Positions 25,605 to 37,139 of a stretch of 64,000 nucleotides of DNA are shown piece after piece. This DNA comes from Microbacterium sp. YJN-G. Lineage in GTDB: Bacteria; Actinomycetota; Actinomycetes; Actinomycetales; Microbacteriaceae. Within the stretch, counting starts at the first letter, position 1; every line of letters starts with the position of its first letter. The notes below the pieces were generated by a model. It saw nothing but the letters and a program-made list of their open reading frames with translations. It ran no database searches and had not been told where the DNA came from. The DNA lies in assembly GCF_015040615.1 (NCBI RefSeq), contig NZ_CP060402.1:1364001-1428000 (forward strand). Direction: 5' to 3'. A program made the translations under genes and the position numbers.

Positions 25605-26828
25605 ATGACACAGACCACCACGTCGTCGCCGAGCCTGCTGCGTCTCGCCGGCCTGCCCTACTTCGTCATCGCGTTCATCGCGCGTCTGCCCTTCGCGATG
25701 ATGGTCGTCGGCGTGCTGACGATCGTCGTCACCGTGCGCGGTTCGCTCTCCCTCGGCGGCATCACCTCGGCCGCGGTCGGCGTGGGCACCGCGCTGATCG
25801 GCCCCTTCCTCGGAGCGGCGGCCGACCGGTACGGCCAGCGACCCGTGCTCGTCGCCGCCGCGGTGCTGAACTCCGTCATGCTCGCCGCCTTCGCGGCGGT
25901 GGTCTACAGCCCGCTTCCGGAGAGCCTGATCCTGCTCACCGCACTCGCGATCGGTGCCACCGCACCCCAGGTCGCGCCGATGTCGCGTTCCCGGCTGGTC
26001 ACCATCATCGACGAGCGGATGCCGCGTGAGCGCCGCATCCGCACCACCTCGGCGACCATGTCGTACGAGTCCGCCGCCGACGAGACCGTCTTCGTCTTCG
26101 GCCCGTTCCTCGTCGGCGCGCTCGCCTCGCTCATCGCGCCGTGGGCGCCGATCGTGATCGCCGCAGCACTCACCCTGATCTTCGTGGGCGCCTTCGCCCT
26201 GCACCCCACCGGCCGGCACGTGTCCGCGACGCGCGGTGCCGGGGGAGCGGCGCCGTCCGCCGTCTCGGAGCTGTTCCGCCCCAGCCTGATCGTCGTCGTG
26301 CTCGGCATCCTCGGCGTCGGGCTGTTCTTCGGGGCGACCCTCACCGCGCTCACCTCGTTCATGGCAGACCGGGGTGCGGCCGAGCAGGCAGGGCTCCTGT
26401 ACGGCGTCATGGGCATCGGTTCGGCGATCCTCGCGCTGGGAGTGGCCTGGCTGCCTCCACGGTTCACCCTGCACGCACGCTGGCTCGTCTTCGGCAGCAT
26501 CCTGCTGGCCGGATCGGCGCTCGTGGCCACGGCATCCTCGGTGGGGATGATGACGATCGCCCTCGCCCTTCTCGGCATCGGCGTGGGGCCGACCCTGGTC
26601 ACGCTGTACAGCCTCGGCGCCGCACGCAGCCCGCTGGGACGCTCGGCCACGGTCATGACCATGCTCGGCTCGGCCGTGATCGTGGGGCAGGCCGCGGCCT
26701 CGGCGATCACCGGCGGACTCGCCGAGAGCACCGGCACCGCGGCCGCCCTGCTGTTGCCGCTCGTCGCCTCCGCGATCGTGGTCGGCTCGGGCATCGCGAA
26801 CCGCCTGCTTGCGACATCCCGCTCCTGA
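25605..26828 (+). CDS. MFS transporter, candidate iron-regulated exporter
   Basis: 407 residues with about twelve hydrophobic segments. The loop motif between helices 2 and 3 is 'GAAADRYGQRPVLVAAA' (typical MFS A-motif variant), and a central cytoplasmic loop lies near residues 195-220. The ATG at 25605 was chosen because the longer open frame to 25479 begins within the -10 box. It is divergent from the adenylation/acyltransferase fusion and shares its iron box, so export of that enzyme's product is a natural guess; the substrate is otherwise unknown. Confidence 0.8.
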   Translation: MTQTTTSSPSLLRLAGLPYFVIAFIARLPFAMMVVGVLTIVVTVRGSLSLGGITSAAVGVGTALIGPFLGAAADRYGQRPVLVAAAVLNSVMLAAFAAVVYSPLPESLILLTALAIGATAPQVAPMSRSRLVTIIDERMPRERRIRTTSATMSYESAADETVFVFGPFLVGALASLIAPWAPIVIAAALTLIFVGAFALHPTGRHVSATRGAGGAAPSAVSELFRPSLIVVVLGILGVGLFFGATLTALTSFMADRGAAEQAGLLYGVMGIGSAILALGVAWLPPRFTLHARWLVFGSILLAGSALVATASSVGMMTIALALLGIGVGPTLVTLYSLGAARSPLGRSATVMTMLGSAVIVGQAAASAITGGLAESTGTAAALLLPLVASAIVVGSGIANRLLATSRS

Positions 26829-26874
26829 CCCGCGCGGGCCTGGGTAGCCTGGGAGGACCGAGCAGAGGAGTCCC

Positions 26875-28296
26875 ATGGTCGCCGCACAGTTCGTCGTGGT
26901 CGCGAATCGCCTTCCCGTCGACAGGGTGGTGACCGCCGACGGCGAGGAGATCTGGCGCACCTCGCCGGGCGGCCTCGTGGCCGCACTCGAGCCGATGATG
27001 CACGCCGTCGACGGAGCCTGGGTCGGCTGGCCGGGCATGCCCGACCTCGAGCTCGAGCCCTTCGACGCCGACGGCATCCGCCTCATCCCGGTCGCGCTCA
27101 GCGAGCGCGACATCGAGGACTACTACGAGGGCTTCTCGAACGACACGATCTGGCCGCTGTACCACGACGTGATCGCCCCGCCGCAGTACCACCGCGAGTG
27201 GTGGGAGGCCTACGTCTCCGTGAACCTGCGCTTCGCCGAGGCCGCCGCCGAGGCCGTCGCCGAGGGCGGCACGGTGTGGGTGCACGACTACCAGCTGCAG
27301 CTCGTGCCCGAGATGGTGCGCAGCCTGCGGCCCGACGTCACGATCGGCTACTTCCACCACATCCCGTTCCCCGCCCACGGGCTGTACGCGCAGCTGCCCT
27401 GGCGCGACCAGGTGCTGCGCGGCCTGCTCGGCGCCGACGTGATCGGCTTCCAGCGCGCACAGGATGCCGCGAACTTCCTCGCCGCCGCCAAGCGGCGGCT
27501 GGACGGCGAAGTCAAGGCGAGCTCGATCACGCTGCCGGGCGGCCACCGCACGATCGTGAAGGCGTTTCCCATCTCGATCGACACCACCCCGTACCGCGAG
27601 CTCGCGCAGCGCCCCGACATCCGCGCCCGCGCCGTCGAGATCCGCGAGGGGCTCGGCAACCCCAGGCACATCCTCCTCGGCGTCGACCGGCTCGACTACA
27701 CCAAGGGCATCAGGCACCGCATCAAGGCGTACGGTGAACTGCTCGACCAGGGCCGGATCTCGGTCGAGGACGTCGCCTTCGTGCAGGTCGCGAGCCCGAG
27801 TCGCGAGCGGGTGGACGCGTACATGCAGCTGCGCGACGAGGTCGAGCTCGCGATCGGCCGCATCAACGGCGACCACGACACGCTCGGCCACACCGCGATC
27901 CGCTACCTGCATCAGGGGTTCCCGCGCGAGGAGATGGTCGCGATGTACCTGGCCGCCGACGTGATGCTCGTCACGGCGCTGCGCGACGGCATGAACCTCG
28001 TCGCCAAGGAGTACGTCGCCACCCGGGCCGACAACCGCGGCGTGCTCGTCCTCAGCGAGTTCACCGGTGCTGCCGACGAGCTGCGCCAGGCCGTGCGCGT
28101 CAATCCGCACGACATCGAGGGCGTCAAGGACGCCATCGTCGCTGCGATCGAGATGCCGCGCGCCGAGCAGGCCAGACGGATGCGGTCATTGCGCAAGCGC
28201 GTACTCGAGCACGACGTCACGGCGTGGTCGCAGTCCTTCCTCAGAGCACTCGAGCACGCCGCCCACCACCGCCGCACCACCGAGGGGAAAGCATGA
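26875..28296 (+). CDS. otsA: Trehalose-6-phosphate synthase
   Basis: 473 residues, GT20 family. Conserved parts: 'VVVANRLPVDR' at the N-terminus, 'WVGWPG', 'VWVHDYQLQLVPEMVR', 'GYFHHIPFP', 'GVDRLDYTKGIRHRIKAY' and 'ALRDGMNLVAKEYVA'. It makes trehalose 6-phosphate from UDP- (or GDP-/ADP-) glucose and glucose 6-phosphate. AGAGGAG precedes the ATG. The last bases overlap the phosphatase gene (ATGA 28293-28296), giving a coupled two-step trehalose pathway. Confidence 0.96.
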   Translation: MVAAQFVVVANRLPVDRVVTADGEEIWRTSPGGLVAALEPMMHAVDGAWVGWPGMPDLELEPFDADGIRLIPVALSERDIEDYYEGFSNDTIWPLYHDVIAPPQYHREWWEAYVSVNLRFAEAAAEAVAEGGTVWVHDYQLQLVPEMVRSLRPDVTIGYFHHIPFPAHGLYAQLPWRDQVLRGLLGADVIGFQRAQDAANFLAAAKRRLDGEVKASSITLPGGHRTIVKAFPISIDTTPYRELAQRPDIRARAVEIREGLGNPRHILLGVDRLDYTKGIRHRIKAYGELLDQGRISVEDVAFVQVASPSRERVDAYMQLRDEVELAIGRINGDHDTLGHTAIRYLHQGFPREEMVAMYLAADVMLVTALRDGMNLVAKEYVATRADNRGVLVLSEFTGAADELRQAVRVNPHDIEGVKDAIVAAIEMPRAEQARRMRSLRKRVLEHDVTAWSQSFLRALEHAAHHRRTTEGKA

Positions 28297-29090
28297 CCCG
28301 CGACTGGACACCCGGAACCACCGATCCGGCCATCACCGCGATCGCACGCACACCCGTGCTGCTGATCGCGCTCGACTTCGACGGGACGGCGGCCCCGCTC
28401 GTCCCCGAGCCGATGAGCGCGCGGGCGCTGCCCGAGATCGCCGACGCCGTCGCACGGCTCACCGCAATGCCGTCGACCTTCGTGGCGTACGTGTCGGGCC
28501 GCAGCCTGGTGCACCTGCGCGAGATCGCCGAGCACCTCGACGACTCCTCGGTGATCCTCGCCGGCTCGCACGGCGCGCAGTACTGGTACCCCGGCCAGGG
28601 CGAGGCCGATGTGCAGGAGGCCGCACACGAGCGCGAGCTGCGCGAATCGCTGTTCCAGGAGCTCGAGCCGCTGCTGACCGCCTACCCGGGTGTCGAGCTG
28701 GAGCGGAAGACCTTCGGCGTCGGCATCCACGGCCGCCCGGCCGCGCGCGACGTAGAGCGGGCCGCCTTCGCCGCCGTCGACGAGGTACTCGCCCGCCGTG
28801 CGGCGCGCTGGCGCCGCCGCACCGGCGACCGCATCCTGGAATTCTCCTCCCGCGACGAGGGGAAGGATGCCGCGATCGCGGCACTGCGCGAGCACACCGG
28901 CGCGACCGGCATCCTCTTCGCCGGCGACGACGTCACCGACGAGGATGCGATGGGCGTGCTCGGCCCCGGCGACCTGGGCGTCCGGGTCGGCGCGGGGGAT
29001 ACCTCGGCGACCCTTCGTGTGGGATCCCCACAGGAGATCGCCGCGCTCCTGGGCGTCATCGCGAACGAGCGCGGCTCCGGTCGGGAATAG
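28293..29090 (+). CDS. otsB: Trehalose-6-phosphate phosphatase
   Basis: 265 residues of the HAD superfamily. The nucleophile motif is 'LIALDFDGTAAPL' (D-F-D), followed by 'YVSGRSL', the Lys region 'DEGKDAAIAAL', and the acidic 'GDDVTDEDAM'. It removes phosphate from trehalose 6-phosphate. The stop (TAG) is part of the -10 region of ilvD. Confidence 0.93.
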   Translation: MTRDWTPGTTDPAITAIARTPVLLIALDFDGTAAPLVPEPMSARALPEIADAVARLTAMPSTFVAYVSGRSLVHLREIAEHLDDSSVILAGSHGAQYWYPGQGEADVQEAAHERELRESLFQELEPLLTAYPGVELERKTFGVGIHGRPAARDVERAAFAAVDEVLARRAARWRRRTGDRILEFSSRDEGKDAAIAALREHTGATGILFAGDDVTDEDAMGVLGPGDLGVRVGAGDTSATLRVGSPQEIAALLGVIANERGSGRE

Positions 29091-29093
29091 ACT
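29088..29093 (+). promoter_or_regulatory. Leaderless -10 box of ilvD
   Basis: TAGACT ends 6 nt before the ATG at 29100, which places the transcription start at or next to the start codon. It overlaps the otsB stop codon. No ribosome site is visible in front of ilvD, in agreement. Confidence 0.6.
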
Positions 29094-29099
29094 TCCGTC

Positions 29100-30833
29100 A
29101 TGTCCTCCCACGAAGCTCACTCCGGTGCGCCCGGCGCGCCCTCTGAAATCGACATCAAGCCGCGCAGCCGAGTCGTCACCGACGGCATCGAGGCGACCAC
29201 CTCCCGGGGCATGCTCCGTGCCGTCGGCATGGGGGATGCGGACTGGGACAAGCCCCAGATCGGCATCGCCTCGAGCTGGAACGAGATCACCCCGTGCAAC
29301 CTGAGCCTCGACCGGCTCGCACAGGGCGCCAAGGAGGGCGTGCACTCGGGCGGCGGCTACCCCCTGCAGTTCGGCACCATCTCCGTCTCCGACGGCATCT
29401 CGATGGGCCACGAGGGCATGCACTTCTCGCTCGTCTCGCGCGAGGTCATCGCCGACTCGGTCGAGACGGTCATCATGGCCGAGCGCCTCGACGGCACCGT
29501 GCTGCTCGCCGGCTGCGACAAGTCGATCCCCGGCATGCTCATGGCCAGCGCGCGCCTGGGCCTGTCGAGCGTCTTCCTCTACGCCGGCTCAATCGCGCCC
29601 GGCTGGGTGAAGCTCTCGGACGGCACCGAGAAGGAGATCACGATCATCGACTCCTTCGAGGGCGTCGGCGCGTGTCGTGCCGGTCGCATGACCGAAGAGG
29701 ACCTCAAGCGCATCGAGTGCTCCTTCGCCCCCGGTGAGGGCGCGTGCGGCGGCATGTACACCGCCAACACCATGGCATCCGTCGCCGAGGCGCTGGGCCT
29801 CAGCCTGCCGGGCTCGGCCGCGCCGCCCTCGGCAGACCGCCGCCGCGACTACTACGCGCACCGCTCGGGCGAGGCCGTGGTGAACCTGCTGCGTCAGGGC
29901 ATCACCACCAAGGACATCCTCACCAAGGAGTCGTTCGAGAACGCGATCGCCCTGGCGATGGCGCTCGGCGGTTCGACCAACGTCGTGCTGCACCTGCTCG
30001 CCATCGCGCGCGAGGCCGGCGTCGAGCTGAGCCTGCACGACTTCAACCGCATCGGCGACCGCACCCCGCACGTGGGTGACATGAAGCCGTTCGGCCAGTA
30101 CGTCATGAACGACGTCGACCGCCACGGCGGCATCCCGGTGATCATGAAGGCCATGCTCGACGAGGGCCTGATCCACGGCGACGCGCTCACCGTGACCGGC
30201 AAGACCGTCGCCGAGAACCTGCGCGACCTGAACCCCGACCCCATCGACGGCGAGGTCATCCGCAGCTTCGACAACCCGATCCACACCTCCGGCGGAATCA
30301 CGATCCTGCACGGCTCGATGGCGCCCGAGGGTGCGGTCGTGAAGTCGGCCGGCTTCGACGCCGACGTCTTCGAGGGCCCCGCACGCGTGTTCGAGCGCGA
30401 GCGCGCCGCCATGGACGCCCTCGCGGCAGGCGAGATCAACGCCGGCGACGTCGTGGTGATCCGCTACGAGGGCCCCAAGGGCGGCCCCGGCATGCGCGAG
30501 ATGCTCGCCATCACCGGCGCCATCAAGGGCGCGGGGCTCGGAAAAGATGTACTACTCTTGACGGACGGACGATTCTCAGGCGGCACAACCGGCCTGTGCA
30601 TCGGCCACATAGCACCCGAAGCGGTCGACGCAGGTCCGATCGCCTTCGTGCGCGATGGTGATCTGATACGGGTCGATATCGCGGCTCGCTCCCTCGAGCT
30701 ACTCGTCGAGGAGGCGGAGCTGACCTCCCGCCGCTCTGGCTGGGAGCCCCTTCCCCCGCGCTATACCCGTGGCGTCCTTGCCAAGTACTCGCGTCTCGTG
30801 CGCTCCGCAGCTGAGGGAGCGACGACCGGCTGA
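29100..30833 (+). CDS. ilvD: Dihydroxy-acid dehydratase
   Basis: 577 residues. Iron-sulfur/active-site motifs are '[10 protein letters not shown]' (about residue 140) and '[15 protein letters not shown]' (about 215), with '[12 protein letters not shown]' near the C-terminus. It dehydrates 2,3-dihydroxyisovalerate and its methyl homologue in isoleucine and valine synthesis. From codon 30540 on, codon use changes sharply: about 30 of the last 97 codons end in A or T, against about one in forty just before, although the protein sequence stays typical of IlvD. The gene heads the ilv group. Confidence 0.96.
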   Translation: MSSHEAHSGAPGAPSEIDIKPRSRVVTDGIEATTSRGMLRAVGMGDADWDKPQIGIASSWNEITPCNLSLDRLAQGAKEGVHSGGGYPLQFGTISVSDGISMGHEGMHFSLVSREVIADSVETVIMAERLDGTVLLAGCDKSIPGMLMASARLGLSSVFLYAGSIAPGWVKLSDGTEKEITIIDSFEGVGACRAGRMTEEDLKRIECSFAPGEGACGGMYTANTMASVAEALGLSLPGSAAPPSADRRRDYYAHRSGEAVVNLLRQGITTKDILTKESFENAIALAMALGGSTNVVLHLLAIAREAGVELSLHDFNRIGDRTPHVGDMKPFGQYVMNDVDRHGGIPVIMKAMLDEGLIHGDALTVTGKTVAENLRDLNPDPIDGEVIRSFDNPIHTSGGITILHGSMAPEGAVVKSAGFDADVFEGPARVFERERAAMDALAAGEINAGDVVVIRYEGPKGGPGMREMLAITGAIKGAGLGKDVLLLTDGRFSGGTTGLCIGHIAPEAVDAGPIAFVRDGDLIRVDIAARSLELLVEEAELTSRRSGWEPLPPRYTRGVLAKYSRLVRSAAEGATTG

Positions 30834-30895
30834 GCGCTGGCGACCGCCTGTCTCACGACGGGCCGAATCGACAACGACGATCATCAAGGAATGAA

Positions 30896-32701
30896 ATGAC
30901 TCCTTCAGACTCCGCACCGGCCGTGCCACGGCCGCCCGCGCGGCCCTCGGCGGCCCCCGAGATCTCCGGAGCAGAAGCGGTCGTCCGCTCGCTCGAGAAG
31001 CTGGGCGTCACCGACGTCTTCGGCATCCCGGGCGGGGCGATCATGCCGGTGTACGACCCGCTGATGGACTCCTCCGGGGTGCGCCACGTGCTGGTGCGCC
31101 ACGAGCAGGGCGCCGGTCACGCGGCCGAGGGCTATGCCGCGGCATCCGGCCGGGTCGGCGTATGCATCGCGACCTCCGGTCCCGGGGCGACCAACCTCGT
31201 CACCGCGATCGCCGACGCGTACATGGACTCCATGCCGCTCGTGGCGATCACGGGTCAGGTGTTCTCGACGCTGATGGGAACGGATGCGTTCCAGGAGGCC
31301 GACATCGTCGGCATCACCATGCCGGTCACGAAGCACTCCTTCCTGGTCAAGCGCGCCGAGGACATCCCCGGTGCCCTCGCCGCCGCGTTCGAGATCGCCT
31401 CGACCGGTCGCCCCGGTCCGGTGCTGGTGGACATCACCAAGGATGCCCAGCAGGACGTGGTGCCCTTCACCTGGCCGCCGAAGATCGATCTGCCCGGGTA
31501 CCGTCCGGTGACCAAGGCGCACGGCAAGCAGATCCAGGCGGCGGCGAACCTGATCGCCGAGGCGAAGAAGCCGGTGCTGTACGTCGGCGGCGGCGTCGTG
31601 CGCGGGCGTGCATCCGAGCAGCTGCTCGTGCTGGCGGAGTCGACGGGTGCGCCCGTCGTCACCACGCTGATGGCCCGCGGCGCGTTCCCGGATTCGCACC
31701 CGCAGCACCTCGGGATGCCGGGGATGCACGGCACGGTGCCTGCAGTGCTGGCACTGCAAGAGTCCGACCTGATCGTCTCGCTCGGGGCGCGGTTCGACGA
31801 CCGCGTCACGGGCAAGGCCGCGCTGTTCGCCCCGAACGCGAAGGTCGTGCACGTCGACATCGACCCTGCCGAGATCTCCAAGATCCGCACCGCCGATGTG
31901 CCGATCGTGGGCGACGTGCGCGACGTGCTCGTCGACCTCGACACGGCGTTCCGCAGCGCGATCGGCGGCGGCAAGCCCGACACCGAGGAATGGTGGTCGT
32001 ACCTCGACGGGCTGCGCGCCGAGTTCCCGCTCGGCTACTCGCAGCCCGAGGACGGCCTGATGTCGCCGCAGTACGTGATCCAGCGGATCGGCGAGCTGAC
32101 CGGCCCCGAGGCCATCTACGCGGCCGGCGTCGGTCAGCACCAGATGTGGGCGGCGCAGTTCATCAAGTACGAGCGCCCCAACTCGTGGCTCAACTCCGGC
32201 GGCGCCGGCACCATGGGCTACTCCGTTCCTGCCGCCATGGGTGCCAAGGTCGCCGAGCCCGACCGCGTCGTCTGGTCGATCGACGGCGACGGATGCTTCC
32301 AGATGACCAACCAGGAGCTAGCCACCTGCGTCATCAACAACATCCCGATCAAGGTCGCGATCATCAACAACTCGTCGCTGGGCATGGTGCGCCAGTGGCA
32401 GACGCTGTTCTACGACGGACGTCACTCGAACACCGACCTGAACACCGGCCACGGCACGGTGCGGGTGCCCGACTTCGTCAAGCTCGCCGAGGCCTACGGC
32501 TGCCTCGCCCTGCGGGTGGAGACCGAGGAAGAGGTCGACGCGGCGATCAAGACGGCACTCGAGACCAACGACCGGCCCGTCGTGATCGACTTCGTCGTGA
32601 GCGCCGACGCCATGGTGTGGCCGATGGTGCCGCAGGGTGTCAGCAACAGCTATGTCCAGTACGCGCGTGACCACGCCCCGGCATTCGATCAGGAGGACTG
32701 A
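30896..32701 (+). CDS. ilvB: Acetolactate synthase, catalytic subunit
   Basis: 601 residues. It has the three ThDP-enzyme domains: the catalytic Glu in '[15 protein letters not shown]' (about residue 64), the central domain with '[10 protein letters not shown]', and the ThDP/Mg motif '[14 protein letters not shown]' ending in '[12 protein letters not shown]'. The ATG follows AAGGAATGAA. It forms acetolactate or acetohydroxybutyrate from pyruvate. The 62-bp gap after ilvD has no obvious attenuator or leader peptide. The first codons are slightly AT-richer, like the end of ilvD. Confidence 0.96.
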   Translation: MTPSDSAPAVPRPPARPSAAPEISGAEAVVRSLEKLGVTDVFGIPGGAIMPVYDPLMDSSGVRHVLVRHEQGAGHAAEGYAAASGRVGVCIATSGPGATNLVTAIADAYMDSMPLVAITGQVFSTLMGTDAFQEADIVGITMPVTKHSFLVKRAEDIPGALAAAFEIASTGRPGPVLVDITKDAQQDVVPFTWPPKIDLPGYRPVTKAHGKQIQAAANLIAEAKKPVLYVGGGVVRGRASEQLLVLAESTGAPVVTTLMARGAFPDSHPQHLGMPGMHGTVPAVLALQESDLIVSLGARFDDRVTGKAALFAPNAKVVHVDIDPAEISKIRTADVPIVGDVRDVLVDLDTAFRSAIGGGKPDTEEWWSYLDGLRAEFPLGYSQPEDGLMSPQYVIQRIGELTGPEAIYAAGVGQHQMWAAQFIKYERPNSWLNSGGAGTMGYSVPAAMGAKVAEPDRVVWSIDGDGCFQMTNQELATCVINNIPIKVAIINNSSLGMVRQWQTLFYDGRHSNTDLNTGHGTVRVPDFVKLAEAYGCLALRVETEEEVDAAIKTALETNDRPVVIDFVVSADAMVWPMVPQGVSNSYVQYARDHAPAFDQED

Positions 32702-32704
32702 ACC

Positions 32705-34415
<1,711 letters not shown>

Positions 34416-34430
34416 CATCGGTTCGATCAG

Positions 34431-34461
34431 AAGGGGCATCCCGTACGGGGTGCCCCTTCTT
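34431..34461 (+). terminator. Intrinsic terminator after ilvC
   Basis: AAGGGGCA (34431-34438) pairs with TGCCCCTT (34451-34458). The inner CCCGTACGGG extends the stem, and CTTCTTC follows. Confidence 0.85.
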
Positions 34462-34476
34462 CGTGTCGGGCGCACG

Positions 34477-34491
34477 AGACATCCGATGTCT
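34477..34491. promoter_or_regulatory. Perfect 15-bp palindrome upstream of first fucosidase
   Basis: AGACATC-C-GATGTCT is perfectly symmetrical around its central base and lies 16 nt before the ATG. The inner ACATCCGATGT is identical to the complement of 37015-37025 in the ROK/ABC intergenic region. It is a likely operator for the sugar locus. Confidence 0.7.
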
Positions 34492-34507
34492 GTGCCAGGA
34501 TGGTGCA

Positions 34508-35773
34508 ATGCGACAGCAATGGTTCGATGACGCCCGTTTCGGAATGTTCGTGCACTTCGGCATCTACAGCGTGGCGGCGCGCCACGAGTGGGTGCAGAGC
34601 TACGAGCGCCTCACCGATGAGGAGTACCGCCCGTATTTCGAGCACTTCGACCCCGACCTGTTCGACGCCAGGGCTCTCGCTCGCACGGCCAGGGAGGCCG
34701 GCATGGGCTACGTGGTGCTCACCACCAAGCACCACGACGGCTTCTGCCTGTTCGAGTCCGCCCTCACCGATTTCTCGTCGCAGACCACCTCGAGCCGCGA
34801 TCTGGTGCGCGAGTTCGTCGAGGCGGTGCGCGCCGAGGGGCTGAAGGTCGGCCTGTACCACTCCGTCATCGACTGGCATCATCCCGACTTCACGGTCGAC
34901 TGGAACCACCCGCGGCGCGACGATGAGAACGCCGCCGCGCTCAACGAGGGGCGGGATCTGAGTCGCTACCGCGAGTACCTGCACGGGCAGGTGCGCGAGC
35001 TGCTCACCGGCTACGGCGAGATCGACTACCTGTTCTTCGACTTCACCTATCCCGAGAGCCGCGACGGCTGGGCGGGCAAGGGCCCCGAGGTGTGGGATGC
35101 CGAGCGGATGCTGGCGATGTGCCGCGAGCTTCAGCCGAACATGCTCGTCAACGACCGCCTCGGCATCCCGGCCGACTTTGTGACGCCCGAGCAGTATCAG
35201 CCCACCTCGCCGCTGACCGTGGACGGCGAGCCGCAGGTGTGGGAGGCCTGCCAGACGCTCAACGGCTCATGGGGCTACCACCGCGACAACACCGATCAGA
35301 AGTCGTCGACCCTGCTCGTGCAGATGCTCGCCGACTCGGTGTCGATGGACGGCAACATGCTGCTGAACATCGGCCCCGACGGACGCGGCGCGATCGCCCC
35401 GCGCGACGCGCGGACGCTCGGTGAGATCGGGGAGTGGATGCGGCTGCACCGCAACGCGATCGTGGGTGCGGGTCATGCGGAGTTCACGCCGCCGCGCGAG
35501 GGCGTCTACACCCGCCGCGGCGACCGGCTGTACCTGCACCTGTTCAGCTGGCCGCTCGGATTCGTGCACCTGCCCGACCTCGCGGGGAAGGTCTCGTTCG
35601 CGCGCCTGCTCGACGACGGCTCGTGGCTGAAGACCTCGGTGATCGACCCCGGTCAGCAGGCGACGCACATGACGCCGGCGGGCGAGGCCGAGGGCACGCT
35701 GACCGTCCACCTTCCCGTGCGCCGTCCCGACGTGCTCATGCCGGTGATCGAACTCACCCTGACGGGGGAGTAG
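34508..35773 (+). CDS. GH29 alpha-L-fucosidase
   Basis: 421 residues. 'RFGMFVHFGIYSV' at the N-terminus, 'TTKHHDGFCLFES' (His pair of the fucose pocket), 'YLFFDFTYPE' with the probable nucleophile Asp, and 'GNMLLNIGPDGRG' are family features. There is no signal peptide, so it acts on imported fucosides in the cytoplasm. It stands alone behind the ilvC terminator with its own palindrome. It differs clearly from the second GH29 at 42831, so the two are not a recent duplication. Specificity (alpha-1,2/3/4/6) is not readable. Confidence 0.88.
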   Translation: MRQQWFDDARFGMFVHFGIYSVAARHEWVQSYERLTDEEYRPYFEHFDPDLFDARALARTAREAGMGYVVLTTKHHDGFCLFESALTDFSSQTTSSRDLVREFVEAVRAEGLKVGLYHSVIDWHHPDFTVDWNHPRRDDENAAALNEGRDLSRYREYLHGQVRELLTGYGEIDYLFFDFTYPESRDGWAGKGPEVWDAERMLAMCRELQPNMLVNDRLGIPADFVTPEQYQPTSPLTVDGEPQVWEACQTLNGSWGYHRDNTDQKSSTLLVQMLADSVSMDGNMLLNIGPDGRGAIAPRDARTLGEIGEWMRLHRNAIVGAGHAEFTPPREGVYTRRGDRLYLHLFSWPLGFVHLPDLAGKVSFARLLDDGSWLKTSVIDPGQQATHMTPAGEAEGTLTVHLPVRRPDVLMPVIELTLTGE

Positions 35774-35778
35774 CAGAC

Positions 35779-35823
35779 GGACGCCGTTGCAGCCGGGATC
35801 GCACCCGGCCGGCAACGGCGTCC
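35779..35823. terminator. Terminator between fucosidase and ROK gene
   Basis: Outer arms GGACGCCGTTGC (35779-35790) and GCAACGGCGTCC (35812-35823) are perfect complements. An inner GCCGGG/CCCGGC pair stacks inside. It lies between convergent stop codons. Confidence 0.85.
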
Positions 35824-35837
35824 GGGTCCGCTGCCGG

Positions 35838-36974
35838 TCAGGCGGCTGCGGGCACCTCGAGGGTGTCGAGCGCGAGGCGCGCCGCGCCCAGAATGATCGC
35901 GTCGGCGCCGGTGCTCGCGGCCTCGATCCGCAGGCGCTGGGTCACCAGCGGGTGGCATGCCTCGTAAACTCGACTGCGCACGGCGGCCAGGAACGGCTCG
36001 GAGGCGCTCATGCTGCCGGTGAGGAACACGGCGTGCGGGTTGAAGAAGTTCACCACGCCCGACAGCGCCTGGCCGAGGTGGGTTCCGGCGGTGCGCACCA
36101 GGGTCGTCGCGACGGGGTCGGCGTCACGGGCGAGGGCCAGCACCTGCTCGGTGGTGCGGATGCCGTCGGCGCCGCGTTCGCGCATCTGCCGCACCAGGCT
36201 GGCGCCGCTGGCGACGGTCTCGAGGCATCCGGTGTTGCCGCACGAGCACGGCACGTCACCGCTGCCGTCGATGCGGGTGTGGGTGATGTCGCCGGCGGCG
36301 CCGGTGGCACCCCTGTGCACCGACCCGTCGACGATGATCCCGCTGCCGATCGCGGTGCCCGCCTTGACGGTGATGCTGTGCTGTGCGGTGCCGAACTGCT
36401 CGCGATGCTCGCCGAGCGCGGCGAGGTTGGCGTCGTTGTCGACCGCGACAGGCACTCCGTAGCGCTCACGAAGATGCTCGCCGACACGGAAGCCGGGCCA
36501 GCCCGGCATCCGCGACGGCTGATCGACCGCTCCCGTCTCGATGTCCACCGGACCGGGCAGGCTGATGCCGATGGCCCGCACGATGGAGCCTGTGATCAGC
36601 CGGTCCAGCGCCTCGCTGACGATCCGCAGCGTGGCCTCCGGCCCCTGGGTGAGGTCGACGGGCAGGGTCTCGACGCGCTGCATGGCGCCGGACAGTCCGT
36701 GACGGCCGATACGGGCGTGGCGTCCGCCCAGGTCGGCGGTGAGGACGATGCCGCCGTCCTCGGCGACCCGCAGCATCCGAGGCCGGCGCCCTCCACGCGA
36801 GCTGCCCTCGCCGGCCTCCTGCAGCAGCCCGGCATCGAGCAGGGACTGCACGCGCAGACCGACGGTGGAGGCTGCGAGTCCGAGCTGGGTGGCGAGCTGC
36901 GTGCGCGAGCGAGCCTGCCCGCTGGCGACGAGGTCCAGGATGCGACGGGCGTCGTCGGGTACGGCGTTGGACAT
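35838..36974 (-). CDS. ROK family transcriptional repressor
   Basis: 378 residues. The N-terminal helix-turn-helix (about residues 8-65) has 'RTQLATQLGLAASTVGLRVQSLLDAGLL'. The ROK domain (about 75-378) has 'VDNDANLAALGEH', 'KAGTAIGSGIIVDGSVHRG' and the zinc motif 'CSCGNTGCLE'. Such proteins (NagC/XylR type) sense sugars. It is divergent from the sugar ABC operon with two palindromes between them, so it most likely represses that operon and itself. Confidence 0.9.
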   Translation of the reverse strand: MSNAVPDDARRILDLVASGQARSRTQLATQLGLAASTVGLRVQSLLDAGLLQEAGEGSSRGGRRPRMLRVAEDGGIVLTADLGGRHARIGRHGLSGAMQRVETLPVDLTQGPEATLRIVSEALDRLITGSIVRAIGISLPGPVDIETGAVDQPSRMPGWPGFRVGEHLRERYGVPVAVDNDANLAALGEHREQFGTAQHSITVKAGTAIGSGIIVDGSVHRGATGAAGDITHTRIDGSGDVPCSCGNTGCLETVASGASLVRQMRERGADGIRTTEQVLALARDADPVATTLVRTAGTHLGQALSGVVNFFNPHAVFLTGSMSASEPFLAAVRSRVYEACHPLVTQRLRIEAASTGADAIILGAARLALDTLEVPAAA

Positions 36975-37014
36975 TCTGCTCGCCTCTCGGCCCGCATCGG
37001 GCGACGGTGTGGAT

Positions 37015-37025
37015 ACATCGGATGT
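37015..37025. promoter_or_regulatory. 11-bp palindrome shared with fucosidase promoter
   Basis: ACATC-G-GATGT; its reverse complement ACATCCGATGT is identical to the core of the site at 34477-34491. It lies 41 bp upstream of the ROK start codon, in the 165-bp divergent region. Confidence 0.65.
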
Positions 37026-37082
37026 TCAGGTTGCGCTTCGTGTCGAATCATGACACGGTAACTTCCTGCAAAACAGTAGCAG

Positions 37083-37105
37083 GTTGTTTCGATAGCCGAA
37101 GCAAC
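37083..37105. promoter_or_regulatory. Second palindrome in ROK/ABC intergenic region
   Basis: GTTGTTTCG (37083-37091), spacer ATAGC, CGAAGCAAC (37097-37105); 8 of 9 arm positions pair. It lies 35 bp before the ABC operon ATG. Upstream of it the related AACTTCCTGC/GCAGGTTGTT arrangement (37060-37088) adds further partial symmetry. Confidence 0.5.
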
Positions 37106-37139
37106 TCCCGACAAGAACACTTTCTGCAAGGAGCATTCA

